From the NCBI RefSeq assembly GCF_026745355.1, contig NC_079205.1, forward strand, positions 8,378,516 to 8,442,515: DNA of 64,000 nt. The letters run 5' to 3'. Shown here piece by piece: positions 42,105 through 55,643 of the stretch (position 1 is its first letter; every line of letters starts with the position of its first letter). A model generated the notes under the pieces. The model saw only the letters and a list, made by a program, of their open reading frames with translations, did not search any database and had not been told where the DNA came from. Source of the DNA: Beta vulgaris subsp. vulgaris. Lineage: Eukaryota; Streptophyta; Magnoliopsida; Caryophyllales; Amaranthaceae. A program made the translations under genes and the position numbers.

Positions 42105-42330
42105 TAATTAATTATTTTACTTGTTTATTTGCTCATTGACTCAACTAATCAACTCTTTGGCCTTCATTTCGTTATCCTGGATTGCTTCTCAATTTTCTAG
42201 TTTCTTCAATTTCTTTTTTTGGTACAAAATTACGACCTTGTTATTTGTACTATCAATTTGGGTGCTACTTAGGAGATTGTTATTGATACAGTTGTCAATT
42301 TGTCATCTTTTATAATCTTATGTCTAACTC

Positions 42331-43932
42331 TGATAAGTGTGTATTTATACACATATTTACCCTCTAATATAATATTTTTAGTGTCTTCTGTGAGTTATAT
42401 GAGTTACATCTTATACTTTTAGAATATTTCGGTTTAATCACTTGATAATTATTTTAAGTGTTTGAAAGATAAATTTGTGTCTATGTTAATTATTTAATGA
42501 TAACCTAGTTAATTGAGAGTTTGAAAAGATGAACAAAATTCGAGTATTATTAAATCTGCAGGACTGATGTAGTATTTTGGTCGCATCTCACTCATCCGGA
42601 GTCAAAACGAGGCGATTCAAGTGGTTACGGAAAGCTGAGATGAAAACCTACAACTTTGGAGAAGCAAGCAAGAGTTAAGTCAGCTGTTTAGTAGGTCAAA
42701 ATTACATTATAGAGAAGCAACCCATATACATATACAATTACAAAATGAAAGAAGTAGGAGTTTAGGAGAGAATAAAAAGAAAATAAAGAAAAGAAACAAA
42801 AGAAACCTATTATTGGTTTAGAAGACACGTAGCAGTAAAAGGATAATTAAGTGAGAAGATGGGCTAAGCCAAATGTTGCAAACGAAATAAACAACACGGA
42901 GAATACAAACAAAATGGATTTTTAGACCCTAAGAGAAGGAGAGCAATTTAAATATGCGGAGACAAATACATAAGCAAAGAGGGCCAAAGGAGGAGGTAGT
43001 ACGCGGCATGGGGAAGGCGAGAGTGGCGATGAGCATGTGCCAAAAAGGATGGTGATATTTCAGCCCGGAAATTCGTCCCTAATGAGTTTTCTCTACTTTC
43101 TTTTATCTCTTTTCTTTGTTTACATGTCGAATTTAGAGTAGTTTTACACTAGTAGGAACATATAACTGACTATTTGATATATGGTTTATGAGATTACGTG
43201 TTTTTTTGTGTTATAAACGATTAGTTTCTTTTGGGTATTTATACAGGGTTTATTATCTGGCTTTTGATTCATGTTTATTAATTTAGTTTGATCACCTAAA
43301 TTATTTCATGTTTCCATTGCTAGATTAATTGTGGTTTTAATTAGGTTGCAGCTTTCTGGTGTAATTATAATTGCTAGAATCTTGTGTAATAATTGAATTC
43401 AATTGGTTGCAGCTTACTGGCAAGTTTGAGTTCGGTTGGTTGGTGTTTCTAATGCTGTCAAGTTGATAATTTGATACATGCTTTCATGGTTTGGATTAAT
43501 TTAGCTTGATTAGGATAAATTTTCGTGCTTTCACGGGATTTAGCGAGTCAGAAAAGATAAAGCTAGTAATCTACTTGCTTTCAAGGGATTATATAGTTAA
43601 CCAATCTATACTAGGCTAATCGAATGTGTCAATGATTATACCCAAGTATCTGTAGAAAGTTACATGTCTCCTATTAGTTTCTTAGTTATATTCTAAAACC
43701 GAATTTATTTCCTCCAATATATATATATTCATATTCTAGTTCAACAATTTTAGTTTAGAAGTGATATCCAAACCCCCATATTTATATAATAATATTCATT
43801 TATATAAGTAACAATTAAGTTTAAGATAATAATGCAATCTCTATAAGGTTCCACCCTTACTTTCCCTATCTATTTGTTAGAGTTAATGAGTGACTTATAA
43901 ATTTAATTTTGTTCCGGAAACGATACGCATCA
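42331..43932 (+). mobile_element. 5' LTR of a second Tat/Athila-like Ty3 retrotransposon
   Basis: Starts TGATAAGTGTG and ends about CGATACGCATCA. It is directly followed by TTTTGGCGGCCGTTAGCCGG, the sequence that follows the LTR in Tat/Athila elements near the primer-binding site. About 1.6 kb, homologous to 34947-36525. Confidence 0.78.
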
Positions 43933-44092
43933 GATTTTGGCGGCCGTTAGCCGGGACTGTATAATTTATTATTTTAGACTAGTGTTTAATTATTATTATT
44001 ATTATCTATCTAGCTATTTGTTTAATTCTAGATTTTTTTTGCTTGATCTAATATTTATATTTATATTTTCTGTGCGACTATTAGCTAGTGAA

Positions 44093-44290
44093 ATGGCAGG
44101 AGAAGGTGAAAAGAGTTTGAAAGAACATATGTTCAATGCATATGAGACACCCATGACTGTTATTTTTCCCGCCTAGGAGAAACTATTCAAACTTGATCCA
44201 GGTTCTATCGGAATTCTCCCTAAATTCTATGGGTCATGATAAGGAAGATGCTCATGGACATTTATAAGAATTTTCTCTTGCTTGCTCTTC
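44093..44290 (+). pseudogene. Start of gag of the Tat/Athila-like element, truncated
   Basis: ATG 44093 opens MAGEGEKSLKEHMFNAYETP, then a TAG at 44174-44176 interrupts; in-frame continuation reads KLFKLDPGSIGILPKFYG, the conserved gag N-terminal block of this lineage (PG-x-I-x-LLP-x-F-x-G). After about 44290 gag is lost and a CACTA terminus follows at 44352. The structural protein is thus broken by both a stop and a truncation. Confidence 0.65.
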
Positions 44291-44741
44291 TTTGTCGTTT
44301 AATGGTAAAGATATGATGGTATTAAACTTCGTGTTTTCCTTTTTTTACATGCACTAGTAGAGAAAAAGCAATTTGCGTCGGATGCGAGGCCCCTATTTGC
44401 GTCGGACTTAGGTGCGACGCAAAATCCCTCGACGCAAATGACTCAGAAATGATCTGCGTCGTATGGGAAACGACGCAAATGATTCACCTATTTGCGTCGC
44501 ACCTTTATATGGTACGACGCAAGTGGATCTTGCCAGCCTACCATGCAGCCAAGGGCAATGTGCGACGCAAATGGGTGATTAAATTTTTTTTTTTTCGTTT
44601 TTTTTCAGCTTTTTGTTGGTTTGTTTACATATTGCTAAAATTTGATGATTCAAAACTAAACAGACATTCATATTAATAATTGTGAGGGAAAAATTCGGCA
44701 GAGTCTCCTTTGTAATATGAATAACCCAAGAAATTGTTGGA

Positions 44742-44841
44742 ATATATATATATATATTATTATATTTATATTATATATTATATTTATATATATATATATA
44801 TATATTATATATTATATATATATTATATATATATATATATC
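44742..44841. repeat. TA-rich microsatellite
   Basis: Alternating TA with TATTATA interruptions, about 100 bp. Confidence 0.95.
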
Positions 44842-44940
44842 AAAACCTGTTTCAATACATCTCAAATGATCCCAAGCAAGCAACCAATGTTGCAATACTC
44901 AACCAAGGTTGCAATAATAAACCAATAATGTACAACTACT

Positions 44941-46706
44941 ACACTTACTACACTAACAAGTTTCTTTGCCTTTTCTTCCCCACGAGATGTTGAAAGTATT
45001 GCGCAAAATTGTCTTTGATTTCGTTGATATCTTCTATGGTGTATGGCTCAACGCTTGGAGGAAAATCCTATACATATGTTAACTTAGTTAATAAACTTTA
45101 ATATTATATAAGTAAAGTATATACTTTTTTACAACATATACATAGCTTCTTCAAATCATTTGACTCACAGAGAAAGCGGACGATTAGAAACATGTATTTC
45201 ATAACGAAATAGCCGCATTCATCTCCTCCCGTTTGTTGAGCACACTACACCACATTAATCGAAAAATTAAGAAATATTAAATAGAACTATAAAATGCATA
45301 TCAAATACAAAACCATAAGAGCTTTACCTTCATAATTTTGTTGCTTTTTTGACACCTTCAAGTAGGAGGAATGATGTATATGCACTAAGTAAAATAAAAG
45401 AATTACTAATTATAAAGTATTTAATGTATCATAAAATACATGTAAGAATTATTAGAATTATTAACTTACGTATGCATCGGTTCCTTGGTAGCTAAGGATC
45501 TATATATCTAATCTCCTAAGTGAATCAAATACATATACCGTTTTTTTGGCTAGAGAAAGGACGAGAAGAATCCAATGTTGCCTAAAGCATGCAACAAATG
45601 TGATAAGTTCATATAAAAGAGAAAAGGGAAGCATACTTTTCAATGTACGGAAGTTGGAAAATAAAGCATACTTTTCGATGTACGGAAGCATGATGTATTT
45701 CATATTTCGATTGGTCTTAATGTCCTCTGCATGTAGTTGATCGCGGCATCGATCTGGTTCATGGCGTAGCATGGTCTCCAAAATCATACTAGGACACATG
45801 AAACCAATATTTGCATCTCCATTCACCTCACTATCATCTGACAAGAACCTACACTCCAAATATTTATAATTAGATGCCAATAATAATAATAAATATCAAA
45901 TTTCATTAGTTTAGAGTTTGAGAAATCTCACATCAAATACTTGCAAAATGGATACATTAAGCCATTCTCCCGTCAGAAGTTGGAAAACATCTTGTCGGGA
46001 GAGAATGATCATCTGATCAGAAGTATAGTTAAAGCAGGAACTCCTACTAACTTCGATACTAAAAGGCTCATCTGCAGGTTTTTGGCAAAACAAACGATGC
46101 ATCTCCTTGACCGCATCAGACATATCCTCAAGTGACACGTTAATCAATGGATCTATGTGTCTATGTGCAGACTCATCGGTGCAAGGATCATTAGCAACTG
46201 TTTTCTTTTTCTTCTTCTTCGCACCTTCTTTAGATATATGTTCCTAATTCAATCGACTTCTTTTTAATTCATATTATATATAAAATTAAGATTATTTGGT
46301 TTATATAAATCAAGATTTCTAAGTATATACATTTATATTTTTTATTATATACTAAATCATAATACTAAACATAAGTTACCTGATTATCTGAGACCAAAAA
46401 TATCAACTCTTTTGGCCATTCTATGAAAGAACCCTCAGCTTGACTGAGTTTCGTGATGAATGGAGTAGGGAGTGGAACTGGAGCATCCGCGTAATCCGGA
46501 CAAAAATCATCAACACTCACTTTCACGGTGGTCGTAGAGTGTGACGATGACTCATGTCCTCGTGGATGAACGGTACCCTCAGCTACAATGATCGGTCCCG
46601 TGACATCCGCTATTGCCAAGCGACATGGAACTTGACTCTTAACATCCAGTAAAAGAAGAATGACATCAATTAAGTGTTTTAGAATGACTCTTAACATAAT
46701 GCACAA
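44941..46706 (-). pseudogene. Ulp1-like (C48) cysteine protease gene of a transposon, decayed
   Basis: Pieces on the minus strand join by plausible splice sites: 46706-46380 (VPLPTPFITKLSQAEGSFIE, WPKELI), 46243-45941 (LTGEWLNVSILQ), 45853-45500, about 45246-45139 and about 45064-44941 (ending KKRQRNLLV and stop). The C48 catalytic residues are readable: His in QHWILLVL, Asp in VYVFDSL, Gln and Cys in CAQQTGGDECGYFVM. An in-frame stop at about 45500, just after the Asp motif, and the lost start make it a likely pseudogene. Such SUMO-protease-like ORFs are common passengers of plant CACTA and Mutator-like elements. Confidence 0.7.
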
Positions 46707-46740
46707 TAGTATTTTTTTTTTACTTTATTATGGAGCATAT

Positions 46741-48444
46741 TTTAGAAGTCACACAATAACAATTACGTAACTTCTCGCATTACACAAAATTATAAAATCA
46801 TAAAGCAAAATGGTTAAAGAACAATAATTATAAATGTGATTTTCAAATCATTTCATACGTTTTCAAAACTTCCTTTTAAACTACATTTGTTGTACTTGTA
46901 CGCACACACCGTGATCTTTATCAAACGGAAGGATTTTCAGACTATTTTACTCGTACTCTAGAAATGGCAACATAAAATTAACCATGGTTGAAAACGGGTC
47001 TCTCGTGCATAATGCACACAATTTTTTTTTTTAAATTTTAAGTAGTTTTTCCGTTCCAAATCTATTAAATGCATTATTATTAGAATGCATGCATATAAAA
47101 TTGAAATTGTAAAAAACGTAAAATTAAATTATCGTACAATATCGTGAAATTAATTCAGAATCATTTGAATTTATCTTACAACCCGTGAGTGTTACAATTA
47201 TACTTGTGACTTATTTGTAATATTTAGTATTCATCACATTGATTAGGGCCGAGTGAAATTGGCTTACAACCCGTAAGTTGCATAAGTATGACTTGTGACT
47301 TATGGCTTATAAATTTTAAGTTACATTAAGCTTATAAGTTTTGATTAATTCCTAAATTACCTAATATGGCAAGTTTTAAATTTCAGTATTTTTATTCCAA
47401 AATTCAATTGTACATTCTACTATATTTTGTGAAGTAATTATTTATATTATTTACATTTTAGATGTTGCATGCATTAATTACAACTAATTTTTTTCAAAGT
47501 TATTATGTTTAATCACCTAAAAATTAAAATAACTGAAAATTTATTATTTTAAATTGATTTTTTTAAAGTTATCATTTACAATTTGTGAAGCAATTTTTCC
47601 TTCTTGCAATTCATATATTCACTACTACACTATACTCCCCTTTTTTTATGTATTTTGGATTAATTTGAAAATTTCTATTTATACATGCCTCTGTTCCAAC
47701 CAGCACCTTTGAATTTCATTCTTTGAAATCCCCCTACTTTGTGTTGCTACCTTTTCGACGAGAATGTTTACTTATCCAGATATCGACTGGCTTTTTTAAG
47801 CTATGCTCCAAGGCAGAGGAAAAATCCTTTGTCTCAGGAACCATTAGCTATTAAGAATGTGAAGAAATCGACTAACCTTAGAAATTCATTTAACCAGACG
47901 AAAAGTAATAAACCATGCTCTATATGTTAAACCATAGCTCTTTTTGTTAACGTCTTTAAAGTGAGAGAAGCAATTCAAGGGTTGGGGAGGAATAAGAAGA
48001 AAGGGACATAATGATTAGCTTAGTTAGTCGTCTCCCATATCAACCACTTTCCCTTTCCATGCAAGACCATCATCTCTTGCTATTTTTTTTATTTTTTCTA
48101 TTTGTTTTATTTTGATTCCAATTATAATTTATACACATAAGTATCCTAAAAATTCGATCGTTGTAATTTTTAAGAATATGCAATAAAAAGATATTTAAGC
48201 TTAAAGTGCATTGGCAAATGCGTAAAGAAAAGTGGGTAAAGTAATTAGCTACAAATGGATGAAATATGTATTTGATAATTTATGAAGAAGAATATTGTTC
48301 TAATTACTTAAATGATGATAGAAAATATCGTCCTAATTATGTAAGTTGATATATGGATGGTGCCCAAAACCTGTAACTGACACCCCAAGATGGAAGTTAT
48401 GTGTCAGTCAACGAACATAATTAATATAATTTGCTTATCTAATA
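46741..48444. other. Intergenic, no gene recognised
   Basis: AT-rich. A perfect GTGCATAATGCAC hairpin at 47004-47016, with ACGGGTCTCTC beside it, looks like the 3' hairpin of a minus-strand Helitron, but no CTRR end follows. A 63-codon ORF at 47739-47930 matches nothing I know. Confidence 0.4.
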
Positions 48445-48691
48445 CTTCCTCCGTTTCATTTTAATTGTTACACTTTGATATTTTACACAATTCACAAGTT
48501 TCACTTTGACCATCATTTGTGATTTATACGCGGATGAAAATATATCTTGTTAGATTCATCATAACATGTATTTTATTAATATATACTTTTTATAATATTT
48601 ACAAATACAAAACTAGAGATATATATCTTCAAAATTTTGTATTGGCATGCGTGAAAAGTGTAAATATGTAGATTAAAATGAAACGGGGGAG
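48445..48691. mobile_element. Stowaway MITE
   Basis: TA|CTTCCTCCGTTTCATTTTAA at the left and its inverted copy ATTAAAATGAAACGGGGGAG|TA at the right. 247 bp. Confidence 0.88.
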
Positions 48692-50770
48692 TATATAATA
48701 AGTGTAATATAAATAAGAGTAATATTTATTCCCTATAAAAATAATACCAAGATTTATGTGTTATGCATCAAAAACTTAAAAAAAGCATAAATATCATATT
48801 ATACACTTAAAATTTGAGAAGGCAAGATTTATTTATGCTAATATCAATCTCTAAATAAAAGCACAATATTAGACATTCTAGATTATTACACTACTCACTC
48901 TCATCAAACCTTCCCCCCATCTATCCCTCCTGTTGTTGAATCTTCATTCATAGCCGGCTAATGTTAGTTGTCTCTAACAAAAAAACTTCAGCCCATATAT
49001 TTCCTAAAAGTTTACAACTACAATTTCCCACCTTTTCTTTATACTTCCTAAATTCACCAACAAATGCTTCTTACAAAGAATTTTATAGCCTCATCACCTG
49101 GAGATGTGGTCGGGAAAAATGGTTGTTGCCAACGAAATTCTCACAATTGCAGTCAACTCTACCTCTCCAACAAAAACCCTATCATCTTAAGGAAAAAGAT
49201 ATGTGTATTTGTTGGTCAATAACATAGGGTTTTTACTACTAAAATTCTAAATCTTAAAATTCGATAGTATAGTGCTCTTCTCACCCTTTTCATTTTTGTT
49301 GCCATCACGATAACCCACAAGAAAATCGCAATGGACTTTGATTGCCAATTTGTGAAGATTACAGTGGTTTTGCTTTGTATATAAAAGCATGATTAGAAGA
49401 ATTTGTTTCCTTTAGCAATAATAGTTCCCTTGACAATTTGATCTTTCTTTCTGAATATATAATTAGAATTTTTTTACACTAGTTGTATATAAAAGCATGA
49501 TTAGAAGATCAGTGTCACATTTTTTTTTTATTCGAACAGACATTTATGATCATTTCTAATTTTTTTTAATATGTTTTTCTCAAATCAATGTTTCGTTAAT
49601 TCTTTTAGTTATTTGTTAATCATTATTCAAATATAGTATTGAGATAAGAAAATATAAAGCAAAATAAAGCTTATGCTCAAATAAAGTAAAAAATTTGTTT
49701 ATCAGCTTAAGCAGAAGAAATCTCTATTATATAGATCAAAAAATTAATAAATGGAAAGAGTTTAATTTATATAATATATATTACCAAATGATAGACAATA
49801 TTTAGGTTTTTAATATTATCAATATAATTATTAATATGAAATTCAAGTTTTTATTTTTTCTTCTGATTGTGTCAATCAAGTTATATTGTCAATTAAATTT
49901 TTTATTAGAGTTTTGCACACATATGTAAGAAGAGGAAAATATTCTCCTTAATTTAATATTTAATTGAAATTCAATTCCATTGTTAACATGTTTAATATAT
50001 ATGGCAAGTACGAAGAAGAAAAGATTATTAGTATATATGACCACTTAAATTCATTAAGGGTACATCATACTTTTTGCAAGGGGGCCTCATCTTCCTCCCA
50101 CCTCACTTATATAATAGAGATTTACGTTAAGTATGCAACTTTCCTACGATGCATGATCGATTTTCAAATTACATGTGCTTGAATTAAGGAATTCTTGTGG
50201 AAATAATTGCTTCATTTCCTTATAATAATATAGGTGATTGAATGATTTATGAAATTAAATTTACAAACAAATAAAATGAGCATAAAAAATTGCATTATAA
50301 TAAACATAAGTTTAATTTAGAGATTTCATTGTAATTATATTTATGCCAGTAAACCACGTATATAGAAGCTTATCCATTGCTTGACAAAAGGCTGCCAAGT
50401 CAGCAAATTTACTTGCTTATGACACCTAAACAAAACCTTACTGTTTAATAGTTTTATATAGATATAGATGGGAGAGACACATAAACGAGAATAGGGGCAA
50501 AATAGTGGTAGCAAGAGAAGAGAGAAATATAGAATAAAGAGAGCAATTTGAGTTTTCCTCCATTTAAACTTAATTTAAGATTGCAAATAAAGGTTATAAT
50601 AATGGGTTTTGTACAACTTTGACTAGTACATGAAACTTTGAGTTTTAACGATGAGTAAAGGGAGCAAAAACAAAGGGCGCATCAGCAGCAGCAAATAGTG
50701 ACCAAAATTACATTGTGATAGTAAAGTGCATTGCAGGGGACATTATAAAGAGCTGAACAATGACTCGATT
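48692..50770. other. Intergenic, no gene recognised
   Basis: AT-rich. Small ORFs at 48961-49227 and 49964-50182 show no known domain. A Helitron-like 5' terminus on the minus strand (TCTATATCTATATAAAAC) ends near 50469. Confidence 0.4.
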
Positions 50771-53103
50771 GTCGAATTCTATAAGTATTATAAGCGGAAT
50801 TTCATGAATCTAATTCATAAGCACTTAAAACAGGATCACATGCATAAACAATCAAGGATCACATACAAGTTTAGAATTAACCTTTGTAGCGTGAATTCCA
50901 CAAAGCTTGAATAACCCGGATAAAGCACCCTACTTGTGATTCCTCTACGTGGTCCACCAACCCGGATCAACACTCCACCAATGCTAGTTGGAAGGAAGAA
51001 ATCTTCTTCAACATTTATGGAGTATATTACGTGACTTTTGACAGAATAGGAGAGAAAAGAATAATAAGAGATATCTGATATATTTTCTTTACTGCCTAAC
51101 CCCATATATAAATATATTTTAGGTTAGCAATAACCCTTCTCCTTTTACCTCTTGGCCGGCCACCCCTAGGCCAGGCCCTTATGGGCTCTAGGCTTCTTTT
51201 ATTGATCCAAGCTTAATGTGTGACCTTATAAGATCCATTATATTGGGCTTCGAGTTTATAATTTACTAACCCGAAGTTGATAAGAGGTTTTTAGTGTGTC
51301 GTTAAGGCACCAAAAATCACTTCTCAAACAATATATATAACCTAACGAGCAATTACTAAGAAAATAGTAAGGGCAAGTCGAGGGTCGATCCACAGGGAAA
51401 CTGGAAACAATTAAAGTTTATCAAGTCCAGACTACCTAATTGAATGGCATTTGAGGGTTTGAAAAGTTTTGGTAACAATAATGACTAGCTAAAGACTAGA
51501 ACTAGCAAATAACAAGGGGTTAAATATCAAATAATAAGAAGACACTAGAGTTAAGGTTACTAGTATGAATAAGATCAGATGATGCTTGTTAATGCGATTG
51601 TGAAGCAACGAAGACGATTATGCAAGGTTTAGTTTTCCTCTAAATTACTCGAGTCCTCTCTCGAATGGTCCTCAAGACTAATCGCTTAATCAATCAACTA
51701 AATCCTTTCTCGAATGGTCTTTAGTCCATTGATTAAGAGATTCAATAAGTTCGGAAAACCCCTAATGAAGAATCCCTTTAATTTCTACCTAATATCTTGG
51801 CCTAGAGATTAAGTTGATTCTTGGGGATGATAAAAGAGTTCAAAATTCGATTTAAGAACATTTGAAATCAAAATACCAAAGTATAAATGTGATCAATATC
51901 TATCCTAAGGTCTCAAAACACCAAGATCAATGCATAAACTTCTTTAAACATCACAATCACATTAACAACACATTTAAAACCCTAATTCATACATTCACCC
52001 TAACCCTAAATATGAAACTACTCACTAATCATGGAGTTTGAGCAATTAAACATAAAACCTATAACTAATCTAAGGCTAAACATGATTAAGAAATGATTAA
52101 ACTAATGGAAATCACAATTATGAAACTAAGAGTATGAACATCTAAGAATAACCAAAAGCAAGAACAAACTCGAAAAGAATGAAATAAAAACTGAAACTTT
52201 TAATTAAATTGAATGAAAAGTACCTCGAATGTATATGGAATCACAAACTATGATCACTAATCTCAATTCTCAATGGAAACAAGAGTGTTTTCTCTGTAAT
52301 ACAAAACCCTAAGATATTCTGTAAAAAAGTAGAATAAAGTGTAAGTTGTTTTCTAAAACCAAAATCGTCGTTTAATGAAGCCACGAGCTTCATTTTTCCA
52401 GAAAAGACAGGTGTGGGCGCACCATGATGAGGTGCGGGCGCACCTAACTTGTCTGCCTCAAACTTGGACAGTTCAACTTAAAACGAGCATAACTTCTTCA
52501 TTTTATATCTATATCAAGCTTATGACCAGTCGTTGGAAAGATATCGAAACGAGCTTTCATCTCCAACTAGAATTACCTTCATCCTATTTGTGGTTAGAAA
52601 GTTATGTCCATTTGGAGTTCTAAGTTCAAAATACTATTTTACAATGTGCTCCTTTGTGCGAGCGGACATGGGGAATGGTGCAAGCGCACCATTTCTCAAT
52701 GTGTGCTTTGTTTTCATTGCTACCTTTTCCAACTCTACAAATCGTAGTCATCTTAGTAGTTTCACCTATATTAAGAACATGGCAAAACAAGGTGAAAGCA
52801 AATGTACTAGAAATTCGGTCAAAAATGACTAAAAATCTAGCAAAATGTCACTATGATCAAGTGTGATCAAGTGAATGAAATAGATGGGGAAAGGGAGAAG
52901 AAAGAGGGAAGAAAGGGGGAGAAAGAGGATCAAAATGAGTTAAAAGAAGTCCATCAAGTACGTTTGAAACGCACTTATCAGAAGTTCTATAGCATTCTCT
53001 AGCAAGACGTATAGACGACCCAATAGAACGAATTTATTATCTCCATAATACGATCCATAATATAATTAGTAATTGCATTTAAGTAGAGGACATAAATCCT
53101 TCA
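50771..53103 (-). mobile_element. 3' LTR of the copia element, split by a solo LTR
   Basis: Starts TGAAGGATTTATGTCC right after the PPT. The first 120 bp lie at 52986-53103, the rest at about 50771-51277 after the inserted solo LTR. Without the insertion the LTR is roughly 625 bp. The outer end (about 50771, ...TTCGACA) is my estimate. Confidence 0.6.
51278..52980 (-). mobile_element. Solo LTR (Tat/Athila-like), 1.7 kb
   Basis: Bounded by TGATAAGAGG...GCACTTATCA and flanked by GAAGT (51273-51277 and 52981-52985). On the minus strand it starts TGATAAGTGCG and near its end reads CCTGTGGATCGACCCTC, typical of Tat/Athila LTR ends. No internal region, so it is a recombined solo LTR. Confidence 0.88.
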
Positions 53104-54032
53104 ATCTCCCACTTGTACGAGACGAGTGTGCAATGTTTTAATTCCTCAAGTCTCTTAATGTCTTAATTTGATAGTATGATCATATTTCTATATCATCCAT
53201 ACTAGTTTTCAAATTAATCCTTGAAATCCGAGTTCAAATTTACAAACAAATGATCATCGAATGATCCATCTGAGCACGACCATGCATTTTTCAATTTTCG
53301 CTCTTCAAGGGGCCAAGACACCTATCCCATCTCATATAGGATGACCTTTTCAATCTTTTAGTAACCAATACTCCTACACAACTTTTAGCACAACCTGAAT
53401 GCTGCCTTTATAGTCCCCTTTTACGGCATGACGTTTGATAGTATCAAAGTTATACCAATCATTGGGCTAAGTAATGTTCCACTCTTATCTACTAATATAA
53501 TTTCGAAGTTACAAAATTCTAAGTAGGTCTAGTTCGACTTTGTATCAACTATACATATCCATATGATTGATTAAACATCTTTATGTTTCCATAGCCCATG
53601 AAACGACACTATCAATCAATCTTATATGCGAATCCTTTAACAAGTCATTTATGTCCAATTTAATGACTTAGATTAGGAACTTTAATATTCTATGAATTTG
53701 TTCACTTATGCTGTTTCATTCATCAAATCACATATTTGACAAAATCATAGAATTCAAGATATATTTTGGACATTTATTTGATACCAAACCAATAATTAAA
53801 TAAGATAAATTTATTCTCATAAACATAAATAGAAAAACCATGTCTTTACATTGTAACAAGTTTCTCTAAACCTAGTACATTTGCTTCAAGCCTATAGCCC
53901 TAGCGTGACACTCATGCTTGGGTTGAGGTAGTGGTTTAGTTAGCAAATCAGCCACGTTCTCGTCCGCATGAACTTTGCAGATTCTGACATCCTTCTGGTC
54001 AACTATCTCTCGAATGAGGTGAAATTTTCTCA

Positions 54033-55636
54033 TTACATGCTTGAACTTGTTATGTAACCTTGGCTCTTTTGATTGCGCAATACACCATTGTTGTCACAGA
54101 ACAACTCAATTCCTTCCATAGCACTAGGTATGATATCCAGCTCTATCAAGAACTTCTTTATCCAAACTGCTTCCTTAGCTGCTTCAACTGCTGCTAAATA
54201 TTCTGACTCTGTCGTAGAGTCTGCTACAGTGCTTTGCTTTGAGCTCTTCCAGCTCACCGCTCCTCCATTTAGACGAAAGACATACCCTGACTAAGAGCGG
54301 TAATCATCTTTGTCGGTTTGGAAGCTTGCATCCGTGTAACCTTCAACAACCAACTCGCTTTGTCCCCCATATACTAAGAACATACCTTTTGTCCTCCTCA
54401 AGTACTTAAGGATGCTCTTAGCTGCAGTCCAGTGTGCTTCTCCTGATTTGCTTGGAACCTGCTACACATGCTCAAGGCATATGTAACATCAGGTCGAGTA
54501 CTTATCATGGCATACATGATAGACCCTATAGCCGAAGCATAAGGAATGCTACTCATTCGCTTTAACTCATCAGGCTTAGTCGGGCACTGACTCTTGCTAA
54601 GCGATATGCTATGTGACATGGGAACGAAATCTCTCTTCGAGTTTTCCATGTTGAACCTTGTAAGAACCTTATCAATATAAGTTTCTTGACTTAGCCCAAT
54701 CATCATTCGAGACCTATCTCTATGGATTTTGATTCCCAGTATGTACTCAGCTTCTCCAAGGTCCTTCATAGAGAAACAACTTTTTAACCATTCCTTGACT
54801 GACTCAAGCATTGGTACGTCGTTTCCCATGATTAGTATGTCATTTACATACAGAACCAAGAAGACTAAGCTGCTCCACTAAACTTATTGTAAACACAAGA
54901 TTCTTCTTCGCTTTTGATGAAACCAAATTGTTTGATGGCCTCATCAAACCGAAGATTCCAACTCCGAGATGCCTGCTTCAATCCATAAATGGATCTCTGA
55001 AGCTTGCAAACTCTTTAGGATTTTCTGGATCTTCAAAACCTTAGGTTGTGTCATCTACACATCCTCATTCAAGAACCCATTCAAGAATGCGGTTTTGACA
55101 TCCATCTGCCAAATTTCGTAATCGTAAAATGCAGCAATCGCTAAAAGTATCCGAATTGTTTTAAACATTGCTACTGGAGAAAAGGTCTCATCATAGTCTA
55201 TACCATGAACTTGCATGAATCCTTTTGCAACCAGTCTTGCTTTGTAGACATAGACATTTCCATCTTTGTCTATTTTCAATTTGAACACCCACTATCATCC
55301 AATAGGGTTAACCCCATCAGGCAAGTCGACCAGTATCCAAACTTTATTCTCAGACATGGAGTCTAACTCGGATTTCATGGCCTCAAGCCATTTCTCAGAG
55401 TCTGGGCTCGTCAAAGCTAAGTTGTTTGTAGGTAGTAGGTTCTGAATTTTCAAAATCATAATTTCAGAATTTTCAGTCAATAGGAAATCAACCAACTTCT
55501 TGTTTGGAATCCTTGGTCTACTAGACCTACGCAGGGCCTGAGCATCAAGAGAAATGTTTTCTTCAACTGTTTGAAGATTTTCGCTTGAATCAAGTTCAAG
55601 TGGGATGGTAGGAGGTTCACGCGTTGATAACGTCAT
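54033..55636 (-). pseudogene. Copia reverse transcriptase and RNase H, broken
   Basis: Three frames in order: 55636-55295 (RSSRPRIPNKKL, SEKWLEAMKSELDSM), 55288-55055 ([20 protein letters not shown] and [12 protein letters not shown]) and 54859-54398 (MVLYVNDILIMG, SMKDLGEAEYILGIKI, RPDVTYAL). RNase H follows at 54257-54033 (ADSTTESEYLA). The RT active site reads YVND where the family has YVDD. Stops and frameshifts near 55290, 54860-55050 and 54400 separate the parts. Confidence 0.88.
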
Positions 55637-55643
55637 CTCTTGA

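Larger units (their letters stand above)
44352..46740 (-). mobile_element. CACTA-type element remnant with Ulp1-like gene
   Basis: Terminus CACTAGTAGAGAAAAAGC at 44352 with subterminal TTTGCGTCG/CGACGCAAA repeats in both orientations (44370-44575). Then a TA microsatellite, then a minus-strand Ulp1-type gene reading toward this end. I find no matching right terminus and no transposase, so the element is incomplete. Placing the protease in the same element is inference from position and from CACTA elements elsewhere. Confidence 0.65.

Noticed and set aside
34947..43932. The two related LTRs as ends of a single retrotransposon
   Set aside because: The left one is preceded by a PPT and the right one is followed by PBS-like sequence and gag, the reverse of what one element requires.
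44734..44928. Tyr/Ile-rich 64-codon ORF
   Set aside because: Translation of the TA microsatellite.
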